Shown here piece after piece: positions 1 through 6,647 of a stretch of 20,736 nucleotides of DNA. The stretch comes from CAZSRX01 sp964609675 [NCBI: uncultured Bacteroidota bacterium] (lineage in GTDB: Bacteria > CLD3 > SB21): the NCBI GenBank assembly GCA_964609675.1, contig CAZSRX010000049.1, positions 1-20,736 on the forward strand, given 5' to 3'. The position numbers and the translations under genes are program-made. Position 1 is the stretch's first letter. The number at the start of each line of letters is the position of its first letter. A model generated the notes under the pieces. The model saw only the letters and a program-made list of their open reading frames with translations. It did not search any database and was not told where the DNA came from.

Positions 1-115
1 CTATTTTTAGGCTTCTACAAGAAATCAAGAAATATTTTTCGGGGAGTGCCAGTTTATGTGTAAATATTTTGTATGATGATTTTTTGTAAAAATGGCTGTT
101 TTTTATTATTCCGAA

Positions 116-134
116 TTCAAGCGATAAGTGCAAC
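116..134 (+). repeat. Left terminal inverted repeat of the IS30 element
   Basis: TTCAAGCGATAAGTGCAAC here matches the reverse complement of 1242-1260 except at one position (G versus T at base 6). The transposase stop codon overlaps it. Confidence 0.8.
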
Positions 135-1119
135 ACTATAGAAAACTTCGTTTGGAGTTAGGAATTGGAGGCACTTTCGTGGTCGGTTATTAAGTTTATT
201 TTCGATCTGCTTTAATTGCCATTCTGTTATAGTACTAAAATCTGTTTTCTTTGGCAAGTATTCTCTTACTAAGCCGATCGTATTTTCAACCGTTCCTTTC
301 TCCCAGCTGTGATATGGGTGACAGAAATAGGATACCGCGTTTAAGGCTTCATTGACGATTTCATGGCAAGCATTTTCCGTTCCATTATCATAGGTGAAGG
401 ATTTCCTGAATTCAGCGGGCATCGGAGAAAACGTATCGATGAGCGCTTGTGCCATAGGTGCCGATTCTTTGGCTGGGAGTTTATTGAGTATGACTTTTTT
501 TTGACTTTCGTTCACTGACAACCTGTACAACGGGCTTGCTGATTCTGGATACCATGGTTTCGGCTTCCCAATGGCCATATTCCTGACGAAGATTAATGAC
601 TTCCGGTCGCTGATCGATGAAAGTAGGATTGGGAATCCGGCTGGAATGTTTGCGAGAGGCTGACCCTCGTTTTCGTCGTTTTCGATGTTTCCGCCTTAGA
701 TAAACGAATAAATCCATTCGTTCGGTGTAGACGTATTGATAAATGGACTCATAGTTCGTTTTCAGAGTTGGGTTGTCGATAGCTAAACGGCCAGCAATTT
801 GTTCCGGCGACCAGCCTTCCTCCAGCTGGCTTTCTACCACGTTTCGCAGTTCCGGATGAGGTAATCGGACTTTAGCCTGAGCTTTGGTTTGGCGCTCACG
901 GGCCCTCTGATCAGCTATATGAGCGCGGTATTGACAATTGTAAATGACGGAAGAATTTCGCTTCACCTCCCGAGTGAGGGTAGATTTATCGCGACCTAAT
1001 TCTCTGGCCCAATCGGCCTTTGATTTACCAGCCGCCAAACCCAGGGCAATTGTTTCTCGTTCCATCAAAGAAAGGTGTTGATAAACTCTGGTTTTGTTGG
1101 TATCTTGTTTCATAGGCAC
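117..1119 (-). pseudogene. IS30-family transposase, split by a frameshift and lacking the first catalytic Asp
   Basis: The reading frame from ATG 1119 gives about 208 residues. They start with the IS30 N-terminal helix-turn-helix (about 11-55: HLSLMERETIALGL, then a segment with LTREVKRNSS), continue to a basic linker, and reach GHWEAETMV (182-190). The frame then ends at a nearby stop. The rest of the domain continues in another frame down to 117, with YDNGTEN and the GTVENTIGLVREYLP block that carries the last catalytic Glu. The join is a run of eight T on the plus strand (A8 in the gene, about 491-498). Seven A would restore an intact protein of about 331 aa, normal for the family. In IS30 transposases the first acid of DDE is the Asp in GHWExD; here it is Glu (E187). 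The two lesions together suggest decay, although transcriptional slippage on A8 or a homopolymer read error could explain the shift alone. Confidence 0.85.
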
Positions 1120-1151
1120 TCCGTTGTGATTATGGGTTGTTAGACTAATTC

Positions 1152-1180
1152 ATTTTACCACAATGAAAGTGCCTTTTCAA
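1152..1180 (-). promoter_or_regulatory. Sigma70-like promoter of the IS30 transposase
   Basis: On the minus strand TTGAAA (1175-1180) and TAAAAT (1152-1157) are separated by exactly 17 bases. They lie upstream of ATG 1119, which has GGAG as a ribosome binding site about six bases before it. Confidence 0.65.
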
Positions 1181-1186
1181 GTTTTT

Positions 1187-1231
1187 CTGCCGTAAATCTC
1201 GTTTCACTACGTTCCACTCGATTTACGGCAG
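1187..1231. other. 12-bp inverted repeat between the IS30 right end and the transposase promoter
   Basis: CTGCCGTAAATC (1187-1198) and GATTTACGGCAG (1220-1231) are perfect inverted copies with a 21-base loop. The hairpin sits between the IS end and the transposase promoter. Many insertion sequences use such a structure to block translation of read-through transcripts, but that role is only inferred here. Confidence 0.55.
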
Positions 1232-1241
1232 TTATCTAACA

Positions 1242-1260
1242 GTTGCACTTATCGATTGAA
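1242..1260 (-). repeat. Right terminal inverted repeat of the IS30 element
   Basis: GTTGCACTTATCGATTGAA is the inverted partner of 116-134. It lies upstream of the transposase gene, outside the internal hairpin at 1187-1231. Confidence 0.8.
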
Positions 1261-1329
1261 CCGGCCGGCTATATTTCTTACGTATTTTTATTTTTTTCTT
1301 GTTTCAATATATTATTTCAAGTAAGTTTT

Positions 1330-1360
1330 ATTTGAATTAAATCTCTGAATATTTTCAAAT
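1330..1360. promoter_or_regulatory. Possible operator: 7-bp inverted repeat abutting the methyltransferase start
   Basis: ATTTGAA (1330-1336) and TTCAAAT (1354-1360) are perfect inverted copies, and the second touches the ATG at 1361. The downstream methyltransferase has an N-terminal helix-turn-helix, so autoregulation is conceivable. The surrounding DNA is very AT-rich and such repeats arise by chance, so support is weak. No Shine-Dalgarno sequence precedes this ATG. Confidence 0.25.
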
Positions 1361-2959
1361 ATGACAGAACTTTTGTATAAATCTAAAGATTTATTGACCA
1401 TTAAAGAAGCCAGTGAATGGGCTACTAAACATATTGGTAAGATTGTAACCACATCAAATATTTCTTATCTTATCCAATATGGTCGTATTAAGAAAATCGG
1501 AGATAATGGAAATACTTATGTATCAAAGGAAGAGTTAAAGAAATATTACCATTCCTACAATGGTTACCGTGAAATTGTTTATAAAGGTAAACTTGGAGAT
1601 GATCTGAATTGGGCTCTTTCTTTTGATCAGTATAAAGAGGCTGAAACAACTAAACATGTTCATCGCTTACATCCTTATAAAGGTAAGTTTATTCCTCAGC
1701 TTGTTGAATATTTCTTAGATGAACATACTGATCATTTTAAAAAGAAAATCTATTTCAATAAAAACGATATTATACTCGACCCATTTTGCGGGAGCGGAAC
1801 TACGCTGGTTCAATCTAATGAACTTGGTATGCATAGTGTTGGTATTGACATATCTCCTTTCAATGCAATGATCAGCAATTGTAAGGTTGCAAAATATAAT
1901 ATCTATGAACTTCAGGCGACTCTATATAAGATAACAAATAAACTTAAGCAGTTTTTAGCGAATTCTCATACCGTAGAATTTGAAGATAAACTGCTTCAGG
2001 AATTATATATTTTCAATAATAAATATTTCCCTGTCCCTGATTATAAATATAGATTGGCTAATGGCGAGATTAATGAAGATGAGTATGGTGAAAGTAAGGC
2101 AAAAAAGTTCTTACCCGTTTATGATGAATTAATCAAGAAATACCATATCCAATTATTTAAAGAAGAAAAGCAGTCATTTTTAGACACTTGGTATATTTTA
2201 CCTGTCAGAGAAGAAATTGATTGCGTATATAATGAGATTAAGAAAATTAAAGATGAACAAACTAAAAACATCGTAAGCGTTATTTTAAGCAGAACCATTC
2301 GATCATGCAGGGCAACAACACATTCGGATTTAGCAACCCTCTTAGAACCGGTTACTTCACCTTATTATTGTACCAAACACGGAAAAATTTGCAAGCCTTT
2401 ATTTTCAATTCTAAAATGGTGGGATACATACTCAAAAGACACCATTAAACGCCTTGTCGAATTCAATAAATTACGAACTAACACATATCAACACTGTTTA
2501 ATTGGCGACAGCAGGAATATTGATATCATCGATACCATAAAAGAGATCAATCCTGATTTTGCTAAATTAATAAAAAAACAAAAAATCAAGGGTATTTTTT
2601 CAAGTCCGCCTTATGTTGGATTAATTGATTATCATGAACAGCATGCTTATGCCTATGATTTATTCAAATTTAAAAGAAATGATGAATTAGAGATTGGCCC
2701 ATTATTTAAAGGGCAAGGTAAAGAAGCAAAGCTTAGCTATATTGAAGGAATTGCAGCGGTTTTAAATAACTGCAAGAAATTTATGGTTGACGATTTTGAT
2801 GTTTTTCTCGTGGCTAACGATAAATACAATATGTATCCAATCATTGCAGAAAAGGCAAAAATGAAAATTGTCGATCAATTTAAAAGGCCTGTTTTAAATC
2901 GCACAGAAAAAGATAAGAATGCCTATTCTGAAATAATTTTTCATTTAAACAACAACTAA
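1361..2959 (+). CDS. Type II DNA methyltransferase (amino-MTase, probable N4-cytosine) with N-terminal helix-turn-helix
   Basis: The 532-residue protein modifies DNA to protect it from the endonuclease encoded just downstream. Residues about 10-62 resemble an excisionase/MerR-type helix-turn-helix (LLTIKEASEWA, then YLIQYGRIKKI). The AdoMet-binding motif I is DPFCGSGTT at 140-148, with GIDISPF soon after as motif II. The catalytic motif IV is SPPY at 415-418. Motif I comes before motif IV with roughly 270 residues between them, the reverse of the usual beta-class order; the intervening segment probably holds the target-recognition region. SPPY fits N4-cytosine methylation. That would suit a GGNCC-type site, which has no fixed adenine, if the partner keeps the TdeIII specificity (inference). 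The gene and its partner are much more AT-rich than the host genes to the right, which suggests horizontal acquisition. Confidence 0.88.
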   Translation: MTELLYKSKDLLTIKEASEWATKHIGKIVTTSNISYLIQYGRIKKIGDNGNTYVSKEELKKYYHSYNGYREIVYKGKLGDDLNWALSFDQYKEAETTKHVHRLHPYKGKFIPQLVEYFLDEHTDHFKKKIYFNKNDIILDPFCGSGTTLVQSNELGMHSVGIDISPFNAMISNCKVAKYNIYELQATLYKITNKLKQFLANSHTVEFEDKLLQELYIFNNKYFPVPDYKYRLANGEINEDEYGESKAKKFLPVYDELIKKYHIQLFKEEKQSFLDTWYILPVREEIDCVYNEIKKIKDEQTKNIVSVILSRTIRSCRATTHSDLATLLEPVTSPYYCTKHGKICKPLFSILKWWDTYSKDTIKRLVEFNKLRTNTYQHCLIGDSRNIDIIDTIKEINPDFAKLIKKQKIKGIFSSPPYVGLIDYHEQHAYAYDLFKFKRNDELEIGPLFKGQGKEAKLSYIEGIAAVLNNCKKFMVDDFDVFLVANDKYNMYPIIAEKAKMKIVDQFKRPVLNRTEKDKNAYSEIIFHLNNN

Positions 2960-2962
2960 AAT

Positions 2963-3742
2963 TTGGCATTAAATACAAAGCAAAAACAAATAATTATTGA
3001 AGACATAAAAACTTGTCTTCGTTCAAAATTTCAGCATTATAAACCCGAATCGAATAATATGCCTTTTCATTACCGATTACTTGGTAAAGACAGAATGGCT
3101 TTATATTCATTCATACAATCTTTAAATACTACTTTTGGCACTTCAATATTTGAGCCGGTAGCTATTGCAATGGCTAAAGATCGTTTTAAAATAGCGTCAT
3201 CGCAATATGTGGTTGGCGATTCGATAAGTAATGGCTGTCAGCAATCGATACAAGAAATTATGAACAAATTATCTTTGGATGAAAGTCCCAACAAGAAAAA
3301 AGAAATTGAATTAATTCGAAAATCAGTTAATAAAGGCAGGACTAATAAACTCAAAACTGTTAAAGTTGATATATATTTAGAAGATTATGATAATAACATC
3401 TATCTATTTGATCTTAAAACAGCTAAACCGAACATCAGTAACTTTAAAGATTTCAAACGAACCCTTCTTGAATGGGTTGGAATAGTTTTGACGCAAGACA
3501 ACAAGGCAAAAGTACATTCATTGATTGCAATACCATACAATCCCTATGAACCACAGCCTTACGAACGATGGACAATGAAGGGCATGCTTGATTTAGAACA
3601 GGAATTAAAGGTTGCCAACGAATTTTGGGACTTCCTTGGAGGTAAAGGAGCTTATGAAGATTTGTTAGATTGCTTTGAAAAAGCGGGTTTAGAACTCAGA
3701 TCAGAGATTGATGATTATTTTAAGAAGTTTAAAAATAAATAA
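2963..3742 (+). CDS. TdeIII-family type II restriction endonuclease
   Basis: The 259-residue protein resembles the TdeIII/MjaII endonuclease family, whose characterised members recognise GGNCC (from memory of the family). Recognisable blocks are MPFHYRLLGKDRMALYSF (33-50), FGTSIFEPVAIAMAK (58-72) and PYNPYEPQPYERWTMKGML in the C-terminal half. A PD-(D/E)xK-like nuclease core is visible as VD136 followed by FDLK with D150 and K152; the basic RTLLEW segment follows. The start is TTG at 2963, three bases after the methyltransferase stop. The first in-frame ATG, residue 33, would remove a conserved segment, so TTG is preferred although no good ribosome binding site is seen; translation is probably coupled. 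Length is typical and the frame is intact, so the system may be functional. GGNCC specificity is inferred by family only. Confidence 0.87.
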   Translation: MALNTKQKQIIIEDIKTCLRSKFQHYKPESNNMPFHYRLLGKDRMALYSFIQSLNTTFGTSIFEPVAIAMAKDRFKIASSQYVVGDSISNGCQQSIQEIMNKLSLDESPNKKKEIELIRKSVNKGRTNKLKTVKVDIYLEDYDNNIYLFDLKTAKPNISNFKDFKRTLLEWVGIVLTQDNKAKVHSLIAIPYNPYEPQPYERWTMKGMLDLEQELKVANEFWDFLGGKGAYEDLLDCFEKAGLELRSEIDDYFKKFKNK

Positions 3743-3812
3743 TTATAGTTTAAATGAATATATCCATAATAAATATATAATTGCTTATGCTTATTATATG
3801 TTTGCTCCAATC

Positions 3813-4029
3813 AGAGTAAATATCTATTACCAATGAGCAATAATCAATGAATAATGAGCAAACCCCTATTCACAATGAGCAATATCACTCGTATTTTGAG
3901 CAATAATATTTTACCGATGAGCAAGAGCATTTTAACAGTGAGCAAATATATATTAATACTGAGTAACTGTATATGTTCAATGAGCAAACATATTATGACC
4001 TTGAGCGGTCATATGAATTCGATGAGCAA
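3813..4029 (+). repeat. Array of TGAGCAA motifs at an exact 21-base period
   Basis: TGAGCAA or a close variant starts at 3834, 3855, 3876, 3897, 3918, 3939, 3960 (TGAGTAA), 3981, 4002 (TGAGCGG) and 4023. A degenerate AGAGTAA lies at 3813. Every step is exactly 21 bases. The 14 bases between copies differ strongly from one another, so only the 7-mer is conserved. A 21-base period equals two helical turns, which would place every copy on the same DNA face as in iteron or operator arrays. It also equals seven codons, giving a heptapeptide repeat in one frame. The array lies about 70 bases downstream of the restriction endonuclease gene, at the right edge of the AT-rich island. It could be a protein-binding array, a decaying heptad-repeat gene or both. 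Confidence 0.9.
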
Positions 4030-4057
4030 CGATACCTTACACTTTAAAAAGTTGTAG
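3854..4057 (+). CDS. Hypothetical 67-aa heptapeptide-repeat protein, doubtful
   Basis: Read in this frame the 21-base array encodes consecutive heptads such as MSKPLFT, MSNITRI, LSNNILP, MSKSILT and VSKYILI. Position 1 is Met, Leu or Val, position 2 is always Ser, position 3 is usually Lys or Asn, and position 5 is mostly Ile or Leu. The hydrophobic spacing could support a small solenoid or amphipathic structure. Against a real gene: there is no ribosome binding site, and the repeat unit just upstream (3833) is in the same frame but is cut off by TGA at 3848. The Ser codon is AGC in all units but one (AGT), more conserved than protein selection requires. I do not recognise a family and assign no function. 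Confidence 0.25.
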   Translation: MSKPLFTMSNITRILSNNILPMSKSILTVSKYILILSNCICSMSKHIMTLSGHMNSMSNDTLHFKKL

Positions 4058-4135
4058 ATCCCTGCGTAGGGCGTTCCATAATTCTTACGTTTCAGGTATT
4101 CCTGAGAAAATAATAAATTTAAAAGAAGAACGGAC

Positions 4136-4726
4136 ATGAAACCCTATTTTATTTTTTTTGTATTCACGCTGATTCTAATCGGATGTTCCAAGAAAAAACC
4201 TTCATTAGATGAAATCATAAAGGAATCACAACCGGGACAGCCGAAGGTGAGCGTGAACCTGCCGTTACTGCCCGGCAGGAATATCGAGTTGTTAAAAACG
4301 AAACCCTACGGTGACCGGATTCTGGCCTATTCGATTGAACTGGGAAAACGGAGCGCGGATTTTGATAAACGGCTGGATGGAATTCTCACGCTGGCGGCGG
4401 CGCGATCGGACTGGAAAGACGTCATCCATCTGGTTACGGCCACGGAAAATTTCCAGATGGCGGCTCAGTTTAATAAAATGCATCTGGACAGTTTGCTTGG
4501 AATCATCCACAATCCACCCGATGTCTTTAAAGCATCGTATGAGGAATTATTGCAAGCCCACCGGGGTTTGTTCAGGAATTACGATACACTGGATTCCTGC
4601 GGTCAGTACGAGAAACTTCCGGATATGGTGGAATCCATCATCCGGAATGAACTGCTGATCAATCAGGCGCTGAAAAATTTCGAGAAAGTCATCCGCGCGG
4701 AGCGTCAAAAAAAACTCCCGGGCTGA
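4136..4726 (+). CDS. Hypothetical lipoprotein
   Basis: The 196-residue product begins with a typical lipoprotein signal: MKPYFIFF, a hydrophobic stretch, then the lipobox LIGC with Cys17, so it should be lipidated and anchored in a membrane facing the periplasm. The mature part is mostly predicted helical and charged, with no motif or domain that I recognise. A purine-rich AAAAGAAGAACGG stretch precedes the ATG. The gene is the first of normal host composition after the AT-rich island. Its stop codon lies in the loop of a strong terminator hairpin (4712-4742). It is transcribed towards the minus-strand CsgG-like gene. Confidence 0.8.
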   Translation: MKPYFIFFVFTLILIGCSKKKPSLDEIIKESQPGQPKVSVNLPLLPGRNIELLKTKPYGDRILAYSIELGKRSADFDKRLDGILTLAAARSDWKDVIHLVTATENFQMAAQFNKMHLDSLLGIIHNPPDVFKASYEELLQAHRGLFRNYDTLDSCGQYEKLPDMVESIIRNELLINQALKNFEKVIRAERQKKLPG

Positions 4727-4742
4727 AAGAACCCGGGAGTTT
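4712..4742. terminator. Bidirectional rho-independent terminator
   Basis: AAACTCCCGGG (4712-4722) and CCCGGGAGTTT (4732-4742) form a perfect 11-bp stem around a 9-base loop that contains the lipoprotein stop codon. An A-run precedes and T's follow, so it can stop the lipoprotein transcript and the convergent CsgG-like transcript. Confidence 0.85.
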
Positions 4743-4765
4743 ATGATAAAAGTCGGTCTGAATGC

Positions 4766-4814
4766 TTAACCGCAGAAATAATACATAAATATAATTGTAG
4801 ACTTCGCGGTGTAA
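4766..4814. repeat. Possible degenerate copy of the dispersed repeat seen at 19806-19892
   Basis: TTAACCGCAGA at 4766-4776 is identical to 19806-19816, and TCGCGGTGTAA near 4804-4814 is an imperfect inverted partner. The similarity is short, so this may be a remnant or chance. Confidence 0.3.
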
Positions 4815-4821
4815 TCGGCTG

Positions 4822-5832
4822 TTATTTCTTTATCGAAACAACTTTTAATTTGACGCCGGCCTTGATCTTCTCGGAAACGGCCTTGCCGCCTTTTTCCACC
4901 GAGCAGGTTGAAAAGACGCCGTCTTCTTCGGTCTTAACAACGACCGCCGTACCGACATCGGTGGTCTTTTTAATCATTTTGCCGTTGACTTCCACTTCTT
5001 TTTCTTCGTAAATGCGGAATTTATCGTCTTTTTTGACGCCGATATCTTTACCGCAGGTGATGGAGATCTTTTCGGCGGCGCCTTTCTTTTCCTTGAGAAT
5101 TTCATAGACATCGCCGATAACGGGGAACGCGTCCCGGAGCCATTTCTTCATATCGGAGGTGATTTCGCTCAGGCCTTTATAAGCGGCTTTAGCCGGAGTA
5201 GATTCGTACACTTCCAACAGAGCGACGCCGAGTACTTTGCTGCCTTCCACTTCGGTGCTGCCTTTCAGCCGCTTGGAGGAAGTGACCTGTCCGGTGGTAA
5301 CGTCGATGAGGGTAATCTGCACTTCGACGGTGCCGGAATAGCCGAGCAATTTGCTGGTGTTTTTACGATCGTACACGGGATTGGTGCTGACGCTGAGCAC
5401 ATTGCCGTTAACGATGTATTGCGCGCCGAGGAGGGCGCCGATGTTGACCACGCTGTTCGGGTCCACATTATCGCTCAGCTGGAAATCCTGCTCTTTCATG
5501 ACTTTTTCCATCGCGGTACGGTCAATGACGATGAACCGCTTGGTGGATACGAAAGCGTCCACGGCGCGCTGGGTGGCGGCTTCGGCGAACGCGATAATCG
5601 CTTCCACGCTGGAGAAGGGCGAATCGGGTTTTTCTTCGTACGTCACATTGCTCTTACCCCAGGAAATGGTGCCCTTGAAGCCGTATTGTTCGGCGATTTT
5701 CGTGGCTTCAAATGGCAGGATGGCGATCTTGGACTTGTCCGTGTCAAATCCCGTCTTGCCCTGCGCGGAGGCCATGCCGGCGCCAAAGGCCAGAAGTACA
5801 GCGGCGGTCAGTATTGTTCGGATGGTTTTCAT
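4822..5832 (-). CDS. CsgG/LpoB-like periplasmic protein
   Basis: The 336-residue protein starts with a signal peptide, MKTIRTILTAAVLLAFGAGMASA, with likely cleavage before QG. The mature protein has the CsgG-family pattern. KIAILPFEA is the first strand, a long middle segment has AATQRAVDAFVSTKRFIVIDRTAMEKVMKEQ, and then come GALLGAQYIVNGNVLSV and VEVQITLIDVTTGQV. Family members include the curli secretion channel CsgG and LpoB-like envelope proteins. Unlike CsgG there is no lipobox Cys, so it is predicted soluble in the periplasm. The C-terminal third (from about 255) looks like a separate small beta-rich domain with KKDDKFRIYEEKEV. AAGGAG precedes ATG 5832 by a normal distance. It lies 39 bases downstream of purN on the same strand, so co-transcription is possible, and it ends at the bidirectional terminator. 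No curli genes are nearby, so I do not assign curli secretion. Confidence 0.8.
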   Translation of the reverse strand: MKTIRTILTAAVLLAFGAGMASAQGKTGFDTDKSKIAILPFEATKIAEQYGFKGTISWGKSNVTYEEKPDSPFSSVEAIIAFAEAATQRAVDAFVSTKRFIVIDRTAMEKVMKEQDFQLSDNVDPNSVVNIGALLGAQYIVNGNVLSVSTNPVYDRKNTSKLLGYSGTVEVQITLIDVTTGQVTSSKRLKGSTEVEGSKVLGVALLEVYESTPAKAAYKGLSEITSDMKKWLRDAFPVIGDVYEILKEKKGAAEKISITCGKDIGVKKDDKFRIYEEKEVEVNGKMIKKTTDVGTAVVVKTEEDGVFSTCSVEKGGKAVSEKIKAGVKLKVVSIKK

Positions 5833-5871
5833 GCGGTTTTCTCCTTACTTGGTTGATAATATGGTTATGTC

Positions 5872-6498
5872 TCAATTCATGATTATGACTTTTCGGTTTT
5901 CAATCCGGACCCGGTTTTCCGCGAAAAGCCGGATAGCGGCGGGATAGAGTTCGTGTTCGGTTTGGAGCACTCTTTCGGCGAGGCTGTCGGCCGTGTCATG
6001 ATCCAGCACGGGCACGGCTTTCTGCATGACGATCGGCCCGTGATCGTATTCTTCATCCACCAGATGCACGGTAACGCCGGTTATTTTTGCGCCGTAATCC
6101 AGAACGGCCTGATGCACGCGTTTTCCGTAAAGCCCTTTGCCGCCGAACGCCGGCAGCAGCGCCGGATGGATGTTCAGTACCCGGTTGGGATACGCTCGCA
6201 GAATGGGCTTGCCGATTTTTTTCATATAACCCGCCAGAAGGATCATATCGGCATGGTATTGTTTCAGAATTTCGAGGAGCGCATGGTGAAAATCGGTCAA
6301 AGACGCAAAGTCACCGCTGGCTATCCTGAAAGCGGGAATACCCTGCTCCTGTGCAAAGTCCAGAATGCCGGCTTTTTCCTGATCGCTGATGATAACGGTA
6401 ATCTCCGCTGTTAATTGTCCGTCGTTGATGGCTTGGTGAATGGCCCGGCAGTTAGAACCATACCCGGAGCCGAAAACCGCTAAACGTAACCGTGTCAT
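5872..6498 (-). CDS. purN: Phosphoribosylglycinamide formyltransferase (GAR transformylase)
   Basis: The 208-residue enzyme transfers a formyl group from 10-formyltetrahydrofolate to glycinamide ribonucleotide, the third step of purine synthesis, in the cytoplasm. The N-terminal LAVFGSGYGSNCRAI is the phosphate-binding loop (often GxGSN). The catalytic triad is visible: N109 and H111 in LNIHPALLPAFGG, and D148 in HLVDEEYDHGPI, corresponding to N106, H108 and D144 of the E. coli enzyme. QKAVPV with the following DTADSLAERV and EHELYP segments are also typical. Length is normal. The ATG at 6498 has no strong ribosome binding site, but no better in-frame start exists. The CsgG-like gene follows 39 bases downstream. 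No other pur gene is in the window. Confidence 0.95.
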   Translation of the reverse strand: MTRLRLAVFGSGYGSNCRAIHQAINDGQLTAEITVIISDQEKAGILDFAQEQGIPAFRIASGDFASLTDFHHALLEILKQYHADMILLAGYMKKIGKPILRAYPNRVLNIHPALLPAFGGKGLYGKRVHQAVLDYGAKITGVTVHLVDEEYDHGPIVMQKAVPVLDHDTADSLAERVLQTEHELYPAAIRLFAENRVRIENRKVIIMN

Positions 6499-6530
6499 GC
6501 CGGGTTACTGGCGGTTTCGTTCATAACAAA

Positions 6531-6559
6531 TATATATATCATTTCTTCAGGTTTTGTAA
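6531..6559 (-). promoter_or_regulatory. Candidate sigma70-like promoter of purN
   Basis: On the minus strand TTACAA (6554-6559) and TATATA (6531-6536) are spaced by 17 bases, about 33 bases before the purN ATG. The AT-rich context lowers certainty. Confidence 0.4.
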
Positions 6560-6647
6560 CTGTTTTTTTTAAAATCTATTTCAATAGAAGCATTTATTCA
6601 AGATAAAAGTTTTTTCGTTGATGGGTTCCTATCAGGATACCGGCGTA

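Larger units (their letters stand above)
116..1260 (-). mobile_element. IS30-family insertion sequence, complete ends, probably inactive
   Basis: The element is about 1145 bp and contains one IS30-type transposase gene on the minus strand. It is bounded by near-perfect 19-base terminal inverted repeats (116-134 and 1242-1260, 18 of 19 matching). The transposase stop codon (117-119) lies inside the left repeat, a compact layout common in this family. IS30-family ends often contain TTCAA followed by TGCAAC, as seen here. IS30 elements usually make 2-3 bp target duplications, but I could not identify a convincing one; the exact tips are therefore uncertain by a few bases. The transposase is damaged (see its entry), so transposition would need a helper transposase or recoding. 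Confidence 0.88.

Noticed and set aside
1-115. Possible gene fragment left of the IS30 element
   Set aside because: No frame of useful length or recognisable sequence is present on either strand.
3813-4029. CRISPR array
   Set aside because: The conserved unit is only 7 bases and the variable part only 14; no cas gene is nearby.
4092-4105. TCAGG-TATT-CCTGA palindrome before the lipoprotein gene
   Set aside because: Five-base arms are too short to call an operator or terminator without further support.
4311-4658. Alternative frames inside the lipoprotein gene
   Set aside because: The lipoprotein frame has a lipobox and a terminator at its end; the other frames have neither.
5351-5947. Plus-strand reading frame of 198 aa opposite the CsgG-like gene
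   Set aside because: It is a shadow of two recognisable minus-strand genes and has no signal or family features of its own.
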